Positions 34,218 through 46,180 are shown, numbered from the stretch's first letter. The stretch: DNA of 64,000 bases from Typhlomys cinereus (GCA_023101885.1 JALPQD010000636.1:412001-476000), one strand, 5' to 3'. Numbers and translations: made by a program. Notes: generated by a model not told the origin, from the sequence alone.

Positions 34218-35080
34218 AAGGTAACTGTGACAAGTTTCGCTGTCAACTTGACAAGTGAGAGGTGAGCAACTAGCACATCAATGAAGAATTATTTAAAGTA
34301 GGCTCTGAGCAAATCTGTAGGAGATTATCTTATTTGCATAATTGATATTAGAAGACTCGGCTCACAATGGGTGATATCATTCCCCTTAGGCAGATGAATT
34401 AGATGGAAAGAGTTAGTTAGAATTTTTGGCAAAGTTAACAGTAAGTTCCATTGCATTGGTTCTTGTTCTGTGCTTTTGCTGTACATATAACACAGGTAAA
34501 TACCTAGGTGTCTATTTCACAGTTGAAAGCATGAGCTCTGAGAAGAGTTGTGAAGAATTGATAGTTAATTTGAACACTGGGCAAAGCTGTGGGAGATTGT
34601 CTGATTGATGGGGAGGACCTAGCTGATGGTGGGTGATACTTGGTCCTGTGCAGATGAATAAAATGGAGTTAACTGTTTGAGGAAGTTGGCTGTCTTCTGT
34701 ATACTTGGCCGGACAAGCCTGTCTGGCAATTGAGGACTTCCCCCTTCTCAGTAGTCCTGTGGATATGGTGTGGCCAGTTCCCTTATATCCTCATGTGGGT
34801 GTGAAATCTCCTGCAAACTAGACAAGGAAATGTAACCAAGAATCATAAGCCAAAATAAAACTCTTTGTTTCTTAAGTTGTTTTGTCATGAATATATCTAT
34901 TGGCAACATGTAGAGTACCGCAGCAGTATATGATGTGAAAGATTCCATGAGCTCCTGATGCTGGTATAACTCACTGCCATGGTCAATTGGTATTATGAAC
35001 ATTAATAAATCATTTGATTACATAAATTTCTTGGTTCATGTATTTATTACAGGAACAAGCTTCTGAAACTAAGACAAGGA
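34218..35080 (+). mobile_element. Old MaLR LTR sequence, plus, two partial copies
   Basis: 34218-34440 starts TGTGACAAG with 'gctgtcaacttgacaag' and follows the first half of the MaLR LTR. From about 34497 ('ctaggtgtctatttcacagt') a second copy runs through 'ggagattgtctgattgatgg', 'atacttggccggacaag' and 'aaaataaaactctttgtttc' to about 34915. It then passes into 'tgaaactaagacaag', which is seen at the 3' ends of older MaLR LTRs. Boundaries are approximate. Confidence 0.6.
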
Positions 35081-35332
35081 TTTGTAATTCTAAATATGTA
35101 TATTCAAGTACACACAAATTTATTAAACAAACAGTATTAGATATAAAGTCACAGATTAAGCAAGCACAGCACATTAATACTGAGTGATTCTAATACCCCA
35201 TTTTAATAATGGTTAGGTCATTTGGAGAAAAATAATGAGAAAAATATTGGAGTTAAGATATGCAATAGATTAAAAAAGGAAAAACAGACATCCAAAGAAC
35301 GTTATACCCAAACATACATAAAATAGATTATG

Positions 35333-35563
35333 GACTGGAGAAATGTCTCAGGGGTTAAGACTCTGACTCACAAGCAGAAAGTTCTGAGTTTGGATCTCAG
35401 GTCCACATAAAAATGCCAGGCAGAAATAATGGTGGTCTGCACTTCCAGCCCTGATGGGGAGAACCTGGGAAATCCCAAAATGAAGCAAAAAGGAGGTAGA
35501 AGCAATCAAGGATGATTCCCAAAGTCATCTGTGGTCCTTCACAGGAACACAGAGTACCCTCAG

Positions 35564-35624
<61 letters not shown>

Positions 35625-35640
35625 CAAAATAAAAAATAAA
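35333..35640 (+). mobile_element. Older B2-like SINE with long (CA)n tail
   Basis: The head 'gactggagaaatgtctcagg' and B-box region 'gagtttggatctcagg' match the diverged copy at 3207. (CA)n from 35566 to 35622. Duplication ATAAAATAGATTATG / ATAAAATAGATCATG at 35318-35332 and 35641-35655. Confidence 0.88.
35566..35622. repeat. (CA)n microsatellite
   Basis: About 28 uninterrupted CA units in the SINE tail; likely polymorphic. Confidence 0.95.
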
Positions 35641-36959
35641 ATAAAATAGATCATGTATTGGAACGCAAAGCAACTTTCAGTAAGTATAGGAAAATTAAAG
35701 TAACTCTATGTATTTGAATGACCACAGTGGAATGGACTTAGATTTCATTATTTTTAGCACCTAGAATAATACTTCAGATGGATCCTTGCTTAATTTGTAT
35801 GAAATAGAGAAAAAATGAATTGCAGGAGTCTGTAATAGGTAAGGTGGTAGCAAAATATAGTAGAAGACATCACATTTTAGTAGTAGGCATAGATTCTTTT
35901 CTCCACTGCTGAATTTAGATAAATTGGCATAAGCAACTGAAGGAAGTCTTTTTATTTTTCTCCCAATCATACAGGCTCAATAGGTACCCCGGTCTTCTCC
36001 TTCCTTCCACCCTTCGCCAGTCCCCTTTGCACCCTCCCCCCTTTCCCCTTCCTTTCACCCCTCTCCTTCCTCTTCTCCCAGTGCCTCCCACTTCCCCCCT
36101 CCCATTCCCTGGAGCATCCCTCTGTGTGAATGCCAAACTTCCCTCTCAGTCCTCCATTCTAGTGAGATGTAAGGACTCAGTGGCATAACACAGAGCCCTT
36201 TCTTGGGCTCTCCTTTAGTATGGGAACACTATTATGACTGTTAATCCCTTCCCTCTAAGGATCTTACTACCTGAGATCCATGATACACTTTGGGAGGTCG
36301 TTGACATGTCAGTCATTGTGCAGGTCATGCAAAGTCTGATTATGGCTACTGCAGCACTAATACGTGTGGAGTATCTTGCATATCGTTGGTACTCCTTATA
36401 TTTAGATTCTTACAATCTTGCCGCCGGCTCTTTAGCAAGATTCCCTAAGCTTTAGGATGAAGAGATTAATGTAGGTCTTTGATGTTCTGAATTATGGTTC
36501 GTTGTTGTTTTTAGTTTTGCTGTTCCTGCACCACCCTTGACTCCATCCTGATTGGTATTGGAGGCCTCCTCCTAACCAAAGATAAAAGGCTGTTTGAAGA
36601 TCTTACTATAAGAGGAGATTCAAAGGTAGATGGAATAGTAGGAGACCACAGTGAGAGGGGTGTCAGGGTCCCATTTTCAGGATGGTTACCATCTATCTGC
36701 CAGTCCCTATACCCTCCCTGATTGGTGAGATCAAACCTACTCAGTTGCAAGTGACCAGGAAGGAAAGTGAGAGTGGGCTACACCAAATGTCTCTCTACTT
36801 CCTAGCAATACTTGATGGTGACCTATTTTCTCTACTGAAGCATGATCTCCTCTTCCCTTATTACTGGAGAGGGCCTCCTCCCCTCCCTTCCTGTTTATAA
36901 TCTTTGTGATTACTGTAGATATTACAGAAATTTATCTTTGAATATGTCATTAAGTGGAC

Positions 36960-39246
36960 TTAGTACAAGGATCCAACTATTATGGAGTACATACAGTGTT
37001 TAATTTTCTGTGTGTGGGATACTTCACTTAATATAATTTTTTCTAATTCCATCCATTTCCCAGAAAATTTCATTGATTCATCTTTTTTGATGGCTGAGTA
37101 GTATTCCATTGTAGAAATGTACCAGATTTTCCTTATCCACTACTCAACTGTTGGGCATTTGGGTTTATTCCATGACTTTACTATTGTAAACAGTGCTACT
37201 ATGAACATGGTTCTGCTTGTGTAAATGTAGTGAATTTTTGCTTTATGGGAGATTAATTACAGAAGTTGTATAACAGGGTCATATGGCATTTCAATCTTTA
37301 ACTTTTTAAAAAATTTCCAGACTGATTGCCAGAGTGGTTGTATAAGCTTGTATTCCCACCAGCAATGTATGAGTTCCCTTCTCTCCCCAACCTCTCCAAC
37401 ATTTGGTGGTGTTTGTATTGTGGATTTTTGCCATCCTGATCAGGGTCAGATGATATCTCAGGGAGGTTTTGATTTGCATTTCCCTTGATGGCTAAGGATG
37501 TAGAGCATTTTTTGAAGATATTTGTTAGACATTTCAATTTCGTCCCTGGTAAAGTTTCTTTTAAGTTCCAAGGCTCATTTTTTTAATTAGGCCATTTATC
37601 CCCTTGGTGTTTATTTTTCTAAGTTCTTTGTGCACTCTGGATAATAGAGGTCTATCAGATATGTGGTTAGTGAAGATTTTCTCCCATTCTGTGGGTTGCT
37701 TTTTGGCTCAGTTTACAATCTATCTGAACAGAAGCTCTTTAATTTCATAAGGTTCCATTTGTTGAGTGCTGGTTCTAGTGACTGTGCTATTGGATTTCTG
37801 TTTAAGAACTGTTGGTCTAGCCCAATTAGCTCAAGGGAGTTCCCTACCCTTTCAACTAAGGTTTTTATAGTCTCTGGCCTAACATTGAGGTCCTTGATCC
37901 ATTTGGAATTAATTTTCATGCATGGGGACAAATACAGTTCCAGTTTAATCTTCTGCATGTGGACATCCAGTTTTCCCAGCACCATTTGTTGAAGATGCTG
38001 TTCTTTTTCCACTGAATTTTTTGGGTCCTTTTGTCAAAGATCAAATGCCTGTAATTGTGTGGTTTATATCTGGGTCTTCAACCCCTATACATTGATCTAC
38101 ATTCTATTTTAGAGCCAGTTACAGGCTGTTTTTATTACTATGGATTTTTAGTATAGATTGAGGTTTGGTATGGTGATTCCTCCAGCAGTGTTTTTGTTAC
38201 TCAGGATTGTTTATGCGATGATGGGTCTTTTGTGCTTCCATATGAATTTTGAGAATTGAATTTGAGAACTGAATTTGAGAATTGTTTAGTCAATTTCTTT
38301 AAAGAATTCCTTGGGGATTTTAATTGGTATAGCATTGAATCTGTATATTGCTTTTGGTAGGATGGTCATTTTTATGATATTGATCCTACCAATCCAAGAG
38401 CATGGGAGGTCTTTCCACCTGCTGGTGTCTTCTGTAATTTCTTTCTTTAGGGATTTAAAGTTTTCATTGTAAAGTTCTCTCACCTTCTTGGATAAGTTTA
38501 TACCAAGGTATTTCATTTTTTTAGGGGCTATAACAAGTGGGATTGTTTCTCTTAGGGCTTTTCACTTCTTTCATCCTGGGCGTAGAGGAAGGCCATTGAT
38601 TTCTGCACATTTATTTTGTATCCTGCCACACTGCTGAACTTCTGTATCAGTTTCAGGAGTTTCCTGGTGGAGTTTTTGGGGTCACTCAGGTATAAGATCA
38701 TTTCATCTGCACATAGAGATATCTTGACTTCTTCCTTGCTGATTTGAATCCCTTTTATTTCCCTCTCTTGTCTTATGGCTCCAGCTAAGACTTCAAATAC
38801 AATATTGAATAGAAGTGTTGAGAGTGGACATCCTTGTCTAGTTCCTGATTGAAGCAGGAATACTTCAAGTTTTTCCCCATTGAGTATAATCCTTCCTGTT
38901 GGCTTGTTGTATACAGCTTTTATTATGTTGATGTGTGTGTGTGTGTCTGTGTATGTGTAGAACCACGGACGAATTCGCGAATCGCTATGGACGCCTCCAC
39001 CTCCTTCTGCCCCGGGATTCACAGGCTCCGCCCTACCAGGACCAGAAATGCAGGCTGCCCCTGTTTCCGCCTGGCGTCTATACGTGGGATCTGGGATCCG
39101 AACTCAGGACCTTCCACCTGCAAGGCGGAGGCTTAACCCCTGAGCCACCTCTCCAGCCCTATAGTTTTCTTTTTTAAGTGTATCTTCATTAGGTTCTGGG
39201 ATTAGTATGATATTAGCTTCATAGAAAGAATTTGGAAGTGTTCCTT
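36960..39246 (-). pseudogene. L1 ORF2 fragment of element D
   Basis: C-terminal two thirds of the reverse-transcriptase protein. Motifs from the minus strand: TRQGCPLST near 38840, a catalytic loop changed to CADEM near 38705 (normally FADDM), and later the text [25 protein letters not shown] and [18 protein letters not shown] (38286-38516). The cysteine region is present but mutated (lost first Cys block). About 340 bp of the RT core is missing at the SINE. The terminal stop position reads as a sense codon. Dead. Confidence 0.88.
38929..39160 (-). mobile_element. B2-like SINE in L1 'D', tail side deleted
   Basis: The minus-strand head ends at 39160 next to 'ctatagttttcttttttaag', the same L1 site that holds the SINE at 18276. 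The body includes CpG-rich 'cgtctatacgtgggatc'. The (GT)n run at 38933-38946 abuts L1 text 'attatgttgatg' directly. The A-rich tail, the second duplication and ~340 bp of L1 are absent, so a deletion removed the SINE 3' end together with L1 sequence. Confidence 0.85.
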
Positions 39247-39274
39247 CTGAAGGAAGTCTTAAATGTCACAAGGG

Positions 39275-39506
39275 TTGCAGTTTGCCTGCATTGTTGCTGA
39301 TAAAATCATCATCAAAAAACTTAAGGGAACAAGGCTATTTTTCCTCTTAGGATTCCTGGTTACAATTGTTTGTCCAGCTTGGCAGGAGAGCTCACACCAA
39401 CACAAAGGCCAAGGAAACTGGTCACACCGTCTCCACATCACAGCTGAGAGAGGGATAATCCTTACTTGCCACATCAGCATGTCTGGCCATGTATACAAAA
39501 GGATGC
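39275..39506 (-). mobile_element. MaLR solo LTR, minus, left half (split by provirus)
   Basis: From 'gttgcagtttgcctgcattg' to 'gtatacaaaaggatgc', the 3' half of the family LTR on the minus strand. Its other half is 45981-46180. In uninterrupted copies (33168-33590) the two texts adjoin: 'aaaaggatgc' then 'caact...'. Confidence 0.85.
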
Positions 39507-39937
39507 TATCATAGTTAGGTACGGGTGTCAACTTGATGATGGAGAGTTCAAGCTCTGGGCACATTTGTGGATAGCTGGTAGTTGAGTTAACCTCAGAGTG
39601 AACCTGCAGGAGATTGTCTAGTTGATGGAGCAGACCTAGTCTATGGTGGGTGGTACTAGGCTCTGCACAGGTGAATAAAATACAGAGAGCTGGTGGAGGA
39701 AGTTGACATTCTTGTGTATACTTGGCCAGACAAGTTGGTCTGTCAAGTAAGGATTGTCCTTCTCTCAGCTGTTATGTAGACAAGGTATGGTCAGTTTCCT
39801 CAGCCTTTGTGCTGGTGTGAGCTCTCCTGCTAAGGTGGACAAACTGGAATCAAGTGTCATAAGAGAAAATAAACCCCTTGTTCACTTAAACTGTTTGATG
39901 TGATATTTATCAGCAACAATTCAGGCAAACCTCAACA
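39507..39937 (+). repeat. 5' LTR of MaLR provirus
   Basis: Begins TATCATAG (TG changed to TA) and ends CTCAACA. AATAAA near 39871-39876 could be its poly(A) signal. Homologous end to end with 45550-45980. Confidence 0.88.
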
Positions 39938-40099
39938 GAATTTGGTACCCAAGAAGTGGGATGTGGCTGATAAATGTGGCTTTTGTGGATTCTGAACGTT
40001 TTTGTCAGAAATTTTTGGAAATATTTGAAGACTTTCATAAATGAAAAAAAAATGTTTGAACAGAGTTTAATGGACATTTTGGAAAAAAAATGATGCTGA

Positions 40100-41622
40100 A
40101 AAAATCCACAATGTAAACAACAACAAATGTTGGAGAGGATGTGGACAGAGGGGAACTCTCCTACATTGCTGGTGGGAATGCAGGCTCATACAGCCACTCT
40201 GGCGAGCCGTCTGGAGATTCTTAAAGAAATTAAAGATTGAAATGCCATATGACCCTGCGATTCCACTTTTGGGAATAACCCCCCATACAGCAAAAATTCA
40301 CCTCGATAGCACAAACATGACCACGTTCATAGCAGCACTGTTTACAATAGCAAAGTCATGGAATCGACCCAAATGTCCAACAGTTGACAAGTGGATAAGG
40401 AAAAGTGGTACATCTATACAATGGAGTACTACTCAGCCATCAAAAATGATGAATTAATGGAATTTGCTGGGAAATGGATGGAATTAGAAACCATTATATT
40501 GAGTGAAGTATCCCAGACACAGAAAATTAAGTGCCGTATGTACTCCCTAATAGGTGGCTCCTAGTACCAAACCCACTTAGAGACACTTAAGTATAAATCT
40601 CTGTAATATCTAAAGTAATTGCAAAGAGTATGAACAGGAGGGATGGGGAAGGAGGACCCCACCAGAAACAAGGAGAGAGGGGACCATGTTACAGCAGAGA
40701 AAATAGGCCACCATCAAGGACTGCAAGTAAATAATGAGACATCTGTTTAAGTTCACAGACTTTCCTTCCTGATCATTTACAACTCATGGGGTATGATCTC
40801 ATCAGAAGGGAAGGGCATATAGTCTGGAAGATAGAAAGTAACCACTTCACAAATGGGTAATTGGTCCCTCCCTCACTCCAGTCTCCTACTTTTATTACAT
40901 CTACCTTTGAATATACTCTTATAACAAGACTCTGGTTTAACAGCTTTTTATCTCTGGCCAGGGGGTGACATCCAATACCCATCAGGGTGGAACCAAGGGC
41001 ATTGCAGGAGCAGCAAAATTGAAAAAAAAAATCAACAAACCATATTCCAGAACATCAGAGACTCTATATCAACCACCTGGAACTAGGCCAGCCTAATCTC
41101 TCCCATCCTGAAGCTCCGGGAAATTTGCAGAAGAGGGGGCGGTAAGATTGTAAGAGCACAAGGATGGGAAGAGTAATGATATGCAATATACTTCACACAA
41201 GTTAGGGCCAAAGCAATCATATTTGGACTTTGCATACCCTGCGTAATGTCCAACACACTATTTACCCCACAAAGTCTAGCATTTGCTAAAGGCATTAGGA
41301 TCCTTGGAGGCAAGGGATTGACAGCCTCGGAAGTGTTCCTATGCTTAACAGGAACACAGGAAAGGGTTCTGGGAAATGCCACTGGGTCCTTGCACCTCAT
41401 AGGAGAGGAGGACCCAGAAGAGAGTCTGGCATGCACAGTAAGGGATGCTCCAGGGATGGGAGGGGGAGGCACTGGGGAATGGGGAGGGAAGGGGAAGGGG
41501 AGGGGGGTACAAGAGGATAGGGGGTTGGAGGGAAGGGGGACCGATGTACCTGTTAAGTTTGTATGAGTGGAAATAAAAAAATAAAAATAAATAAAAAGAA
41601 AAAAGAAAAAAAGAGAAAATAT
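40100..41622 (+). mobile_element. L1 'E', 5'-truncated insertion in the MaLR internal region
   Basis: Starts inside the ORF2 C-terminus and ends in an A-rich tail (41573-41620). The frame 40242-40457 covers '[15 protein letters not shown]'. TGATGCTGA with A-run flanks it (40091-40099, 41623-41631). Well preserved 3' UTR with purine tract 41455-41545. Confidence 0.9.
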
Positions 41623-42490
41623 TGATGCTGAGAGAGTCATGGATTGTTTGGGCCCAGTTTGTGATATAGGGAGCAAGGACATTGACAGAGTTGAATTTAA
41701 AGATGGTTTGTTTTATAGAGGAGAGCTGTGTTGGTAGCCATGAAACTATGAATGAATGTGGAAATGGCAAGCATCAGACAGTTGTCACTGTTGGAGAAAT
41801 GAACATTAGCCAAAGAAAACCTAGTGATTTGCACTGGGATAGTAGAAGAAATAAATACCACCACATGACAATTCTGTGGTTTGAAAACTTGAATTGCTTC
41901 AGGGGCCTAAAACCCAATCTGAAGTCGTTTCTTGCCCTTTGGATGATTCGGCTGCCGAGAAAGAAGCTTTTCAAGAATTAGTACACGAATGTTGAGGCAG
42001 CTGTGGTTCAAGTGAACCCAGCTAGGTTTCAAACTTGCTGTGGAATCTGCCAGCATCTCCTAGGAGGTACTGGTTTTGGCATTCATGGAGAGCATCAGGA
42101 GCTTGGCACCAAGTAACAGGCATAGAGTTCCTGCAAGAGAAGGGGAAGCTTATAGCTGAAGAGGTGAACCCAGAAGGTTGTTGGAGATGCCAGAACTGTG
42201 GGATGTATGATGAGGACAGCTGCAAATGGAGATTCAGCCTGGTTCAGAAGAACTCTGCTTCTACAACTTTGAGCTGCAAACAGAGACTGGGAATGCTTAG
42301 AATCTTTCAGTTACCTTGACTATGTAATAGCAACAGTAGATGGACACTGAAGTATGGGATGGGGCATTTGATTTGCTGGCCTTAATTCTAATTTGATATT
42401 TTCTTATTGTATCAAGATATTTCTGTTTTAGTGTTTTATATATGCTGAAATGTTTAACTTATTGACTTGAAATCTTATGGTTAAGATTTT
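41623..42490 (+). other. MaLR internal region, middle part
   Basis: Non-L1 sequence that continues the provirus interior between two L1 inserts. Short open stretches occur (41682-41981, 42035-42319), but they show no motif that I recognise. I regard them as non-coding MaLR internal sequence. Confidence 0.6.
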
Positions 42491-43308
42491 TTTTTCTTTT
42501 TTTATTTCCACTCATAGAAAGTTAACAGGTACACCGGTCCCCTCCCTCCCTCTAACCTCCCACCACTCTATGCCCCTCTGCCCTCCCCCCTCCCTCCCCA
42601 TCCCTCAGTGCCTCCACCTCCCATCCTCGGAGCATCCTTTAATGTGCATGCCAGACTCTCCTCTAGGTCCTCCTCTCCGATGAGGTGCAAGGACCCAGTG
42701 ACATTTCCCTGAACCCTTTCCTGTGTTCCCCTTAAGCATAGAAACACTACTGTGGCTGTCAACCCCTTGCCTCCAAGAATCTTAGTGCCTTTAGCAAACG
42801 CTAGACTTTGTGGGGTCAATAGTGTGTTGGACATTGCGCAGGGTATGCAAAGTCCAATTATGATTGCTTCGGCCCTAACTTGTGTGAAGTATCTTGCATA
42901 TCATTATTCTTCCCATCCTTGTGCTCTTACAATCTTACCGCCCCCTCTTCCACAAATTTCTCTGAGCTGCTGGATGGAGAGAGATTAGGTTGGCTTAGTT
43001 CCAGGTGGTTGATATAGAGTCTCTGAAGTTCTGGATTATGGTTTGTTGATTTTTTTTTCAGTTTTGCTGCTCCTGCAATGCCCTTGGTTCCACCCTGATG
43101 GGTATTGGATGTCACCCCCTGGCCAGAGATAAAAAGCTGTTAAACTAGAATCTTGTTATAAGAGTATATTCAAAGGTAGATGTAATAAAAGTAGGGAGGG
43201 CATATAGTCTGGCAGATAAAAAGTAACCATTTTGCAAATGGGTGATTGACCCCTCCCTCACTGCGGTTTTCTACTTTTATTACAGCTACCTTTGAATATA
43301 CTCTTATA
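42491..43308 (-). mobile_element. L1 3' UTR insertion with 5' inversion
   Basis: 42491-43189 is L1 3' UTR on the minus strand (T-rich tail at the left). 43190-43308 is an L1 3' UTR piece on the plus strand ('ggcatatagtctggcagata' at 43199). The two arms share about 37 bp of the same L1 text in opposite sense. The 14-bp duplication ATGGTTAAGATTTT lies at 42477-42490 and 43309-43322. Confidence 0.9.
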
Positions 43309-43357
43309 ATGGTTAAGATTTTAATATGTTGGAATTGATCTCTTTTTTCTCCCACAT

Positions 43358-45383
43358 TTTGTTTTTTTTTCTTAATCATACAAGCTCAGTAGATACCCCT
43401 GTCCTCTCGCTCCCCCTCCCCTCCTCTGTTGTCCTCCACTGCACTCTCCCCCACTTCACCCCCTTCTTTTCACACCCTGCCCTCCCTTCCCTCTCCCAGT
43501 GCCTCCCCTTCCTTCTTCCCATCCCCTGAAGCATCCCTTTATGTGGTCACCAATCTCCCTCTGAATCCTCCACCCTAGTTAGGGTTCAGGACTCAGTGGC
43601 ATATCCCAGAGCCCTTTCATGGGTTTCCTGTTATTATGGGAACTCTATTATGGCTGTTTAATGCCTTGCCTCTAAGAATCCTACTGCCTGGAGCTTTCTC
43701 CCCTGTGATCTATGCAAGACGTTGCAAGGGGTTCCTTGACATGTCAGTCATTGTGCAGGTCAGGCAATGTCCAATCCTGGCTGCTGTAGCCCAAACTTGT
43801 GTGGAGTATCTTGCATATCATTGGTCCTCCCCATCTTTAGGCTCTTAAAATCTTGTGCCCTCTCTTCCTCAAGGCTCCCAGAGCTTTAGGATGAGGAGAC
43901 ATTTGGCTGGTTTGGTTCCTAGTGAATAATGTAGGGTCTTTGGTTTTCTGAATTAAGGTTTGTTGTTGTTTTCAGTTTTGCTATTCCTGCACTGCCCTTG
44001 GCTGCATCCCAATTGATATGGAATCTCATCTCCTAACCAAACATAAAAGATTGTGTAAACGAAAATCTTAATGTAAGAAGAGATTTAGTGTAAGAGGAGA
44101 TTCAAAGGTAGATGGATGAATAGAAGTAGGACACAGCAGTGGGAGAGGGTCAGTGTCGCATTTTCCGGATGGTTACTGTCTTTTTGCCAGTCCCTATACT
44201 CTCCTCGATTGGTGAGATCAAACCTATTCAGTTGCAAGTGACCAGGAAGGGAAGTGATAGTGAGCTACACCAGATGCTTCATTACTTACATGCAGTACAT
44301 GACCATGTCCTATTTTCCCTACTGAAGCATGTTCCCCGTCTCCTTTCTTTTGAGGTCCTCCTTCCCTTTCCCTCCTGTTTATACTCCTTTATGGTTACAG
44401 TGGGTATTTCAGAGATTACCTTTGAATAGATCATTAAGTAGGTTTAGAACTAGGATCCACTTATTAGGGAGTACATACAGTGTCTAACTTACTGTGTCTG
44501 GGATACTTCACTCAGTATAATTTTTTATAATTCCATCCATTTCCCAGAAAATTTCATTAATTCATTTTTGATTGATTAGTAGTATTCCATTGTATAAATG
44601 TACCTCATTTTCATTATCCATTCGTCAACTGTTAGGCATTTAGATTGATTTTATGACTTTGCTGTTGTAAATAATGCTGCAATGAACATAGTTGTGCTTG
44701 TGTACTAATAATGAATTGCTGCATTTTGGGGGATTATTCCCAGAAGTGGTGTAAAAGGATCATATGGCATTTCAATCCTTAACTTTTTAGAAATCACCAT
44801 AGTGATTGCCAGGGTGTTTGTATAAGCCTGCGTTCCCACCAGCAATGCATGAGAGTTACCTTCTCTCCACATCCTCTCCAACATTTGGTGTTGTTTTTAT
44901 TGTGAATTTTCACCATCCCAACAGTGGTGAGATAATATTGCTCAAGGTAGTTTGGATTTGCATTTCCCTGATGGCTAGAGACGTGGAACATTTTTGAAGA
45001 TATTTGTTAGACATTTCAATTTCGTCCTTGGAAAATTTTCTTTTGAGTTCCCAGGCACATTTTTTAATTGGGCCATTTATCTCCTTGGTGTTTAGTTTTC
45101 TAAGTTCTTTGTACACTCTGGATAATAGAGCTCTATCAGATATGTGGTTAGTGAAGATTTTCACCCATTTTATGGGTTGCCTTTTTGCTCAGTTTACAAT
45201 CTCTTTAGCTGAATAGAAGCTCTTTAAGTTCATGAGATCCCATTTGTTGATTGTTGGTTCTAGTGACTGTGCTATTGGATTTCTATTTAGGCACTGTTGG
45301 CCTAACCTAATCAGCTGGAGTGAGTTCCCTACCTTTTCAACTAGGGATTTTATAGTCTCTGGACCAAGATTATGGTCCCTGAT
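43358..45383 (-). mobile_element. L1 'G', 5'-truncated, minus strand
   Basis: Minus-strand 3' UTR (43370-44455) then ORF2 C-terminal region (44460-45383). The cysteine motif ([16 protein letters not shown]) reads at about 44800-44890 with the last cysteine changed to arginine. Diverged like L1 'D'. I could not find a convincing duplication. It lies in the MaLR internal region. Confidence 0.88.
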
Positions 45384-45549
45384 CACTTAATGACAGAACA
45401 TTATAAAAGTGATCTATGAGAATTTTTATAGTTTTAGAATAATAAAATTATATGTATTTATAAGTAAATTTAATATCTTTGGGGATAATTATTGAAGGTT
45501 ACAGTTTAAAAATGATTATGTTCTTGTATCATGTTGACAAGGGGTGGAG

Positions 45550-45980
45550 TGTCATAGTTAAGTACATATATCAACTTGATAGTTGTGTGTTCGAGCTCTG
45601 GGCATAGTTGTAGATAATCAGTAGTTGAGTTAAGCACAGAGTGAACCTACAGGACATTGTATAGTTGGTGTTGCAGACCCAGGCCATGGTAGGTAGGGTT
45701 AGTTCCTGAACAAGCAAATAAAATATAGAAAGCTGGTGGAGGAAGTTGGCATCCTCGTGTACTTGGTCAGACATGTTGGTCTGGTAAGTAAGGATTGTCC
45801 CTCTCTCAGCTGTTATATAGATATAGTGTGGCCTGTTTCTTCAGCTCTGGTGCTGGTGTAAGCTCTCCTGTTAAGATGGATAAACAACTATAACCAGGAA
45901 TCATAACTGAAAATAAACTCTTTGTTCTTTAAACTGTTTGATGTGATTTTTATCAGCAACAATGTAGGCAAAGTTCAACA
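45550..45980 (+). repeat. 3' LTR of MaLR provirus
   Basis: Begins TGTCATAG and ends TTCAACA, 431 bp. AATAAA near 45913-45918. Followed by GATGC. Confidence 0.88.
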
Positions 45981-46180
45981 GATGCAACTTCTCAACCTGC
46001 TCTTTATATTTTATTCACCTGTCTAGGGCCTAGTTCTACCCACCATGGGTAGAACCTTGCCATCAACTAGACAATCTTCTGCAGGTTCACTCTGGGCTTA
46101 CCAGAACTACTAATTCTCTACAAATGTGTCCAGAACTCGAACCCTCAACCATCAAGTTCACACCTGCATCTAACTATGAT
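45981..46180 (-). mobile_element. MaLR solo LTR, minus, right half
   Basis: 5' half of the family LTR on the minus strand, ending at 'taactatgata' (complement of the LTR start). Partner of 39275-39506. Confidence 0.85.

Larger units (their letters stand above)
35951..39246 (-). mobile_element. L1 'D', 5'-truncated, minus strand
   Basis: On the minus strand it runs from the reverse-transcriptase region (39246) to the 3' UTR and A-tail (T-run near 35950). The 14-bp duplication CTGAAGGAAGTCTT lies at 35937-35950 and 39247-39260. The ORF2 C-terminal motif is at about 37310-37410 and the 3' UTR with a pyrimidine-rich complement of the purine tract at 35990-36110. The 3' UTR is diverged from the other copies. 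A SINE with an associated deletion lies at 38929-39160. Confidence 0.92.
39507..45980 (+). mobile_element. ERVL-MaLR provirus with both LTRs, interrupted by three L1s
   Basis: 5' LTR 39507-39937, internal region, 3' LTR 45550-45980. Both LTRs are 431 bp and the whole is flanked by GATGC (39502-39506 and 45981-45985). A primer-binding-site-like 'tttggtaccc' follows the 5' LTR at 39941-39950 and a purine run 'ggggtggag' (45541-45549) precedes the 3' LTR. After subtraction of L1s (40100-41622, 42491-43308, 43358-45383) the internal region is only about 1.2 kb with no gag-pol frames, as in MaLRs, which are non-autonomous and rely on other ERVL proteins. It sits inside an older, opposite-strand LTR of its own family. 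Confidence 0.88.

Noticed and set aside
39275..46180. Initial reading as long inverted repeats or a palindrome
   Set aside because: The opposite-strand pieces are the two halves of one LTR opened by a provirus, shown by the GATGC duplication.
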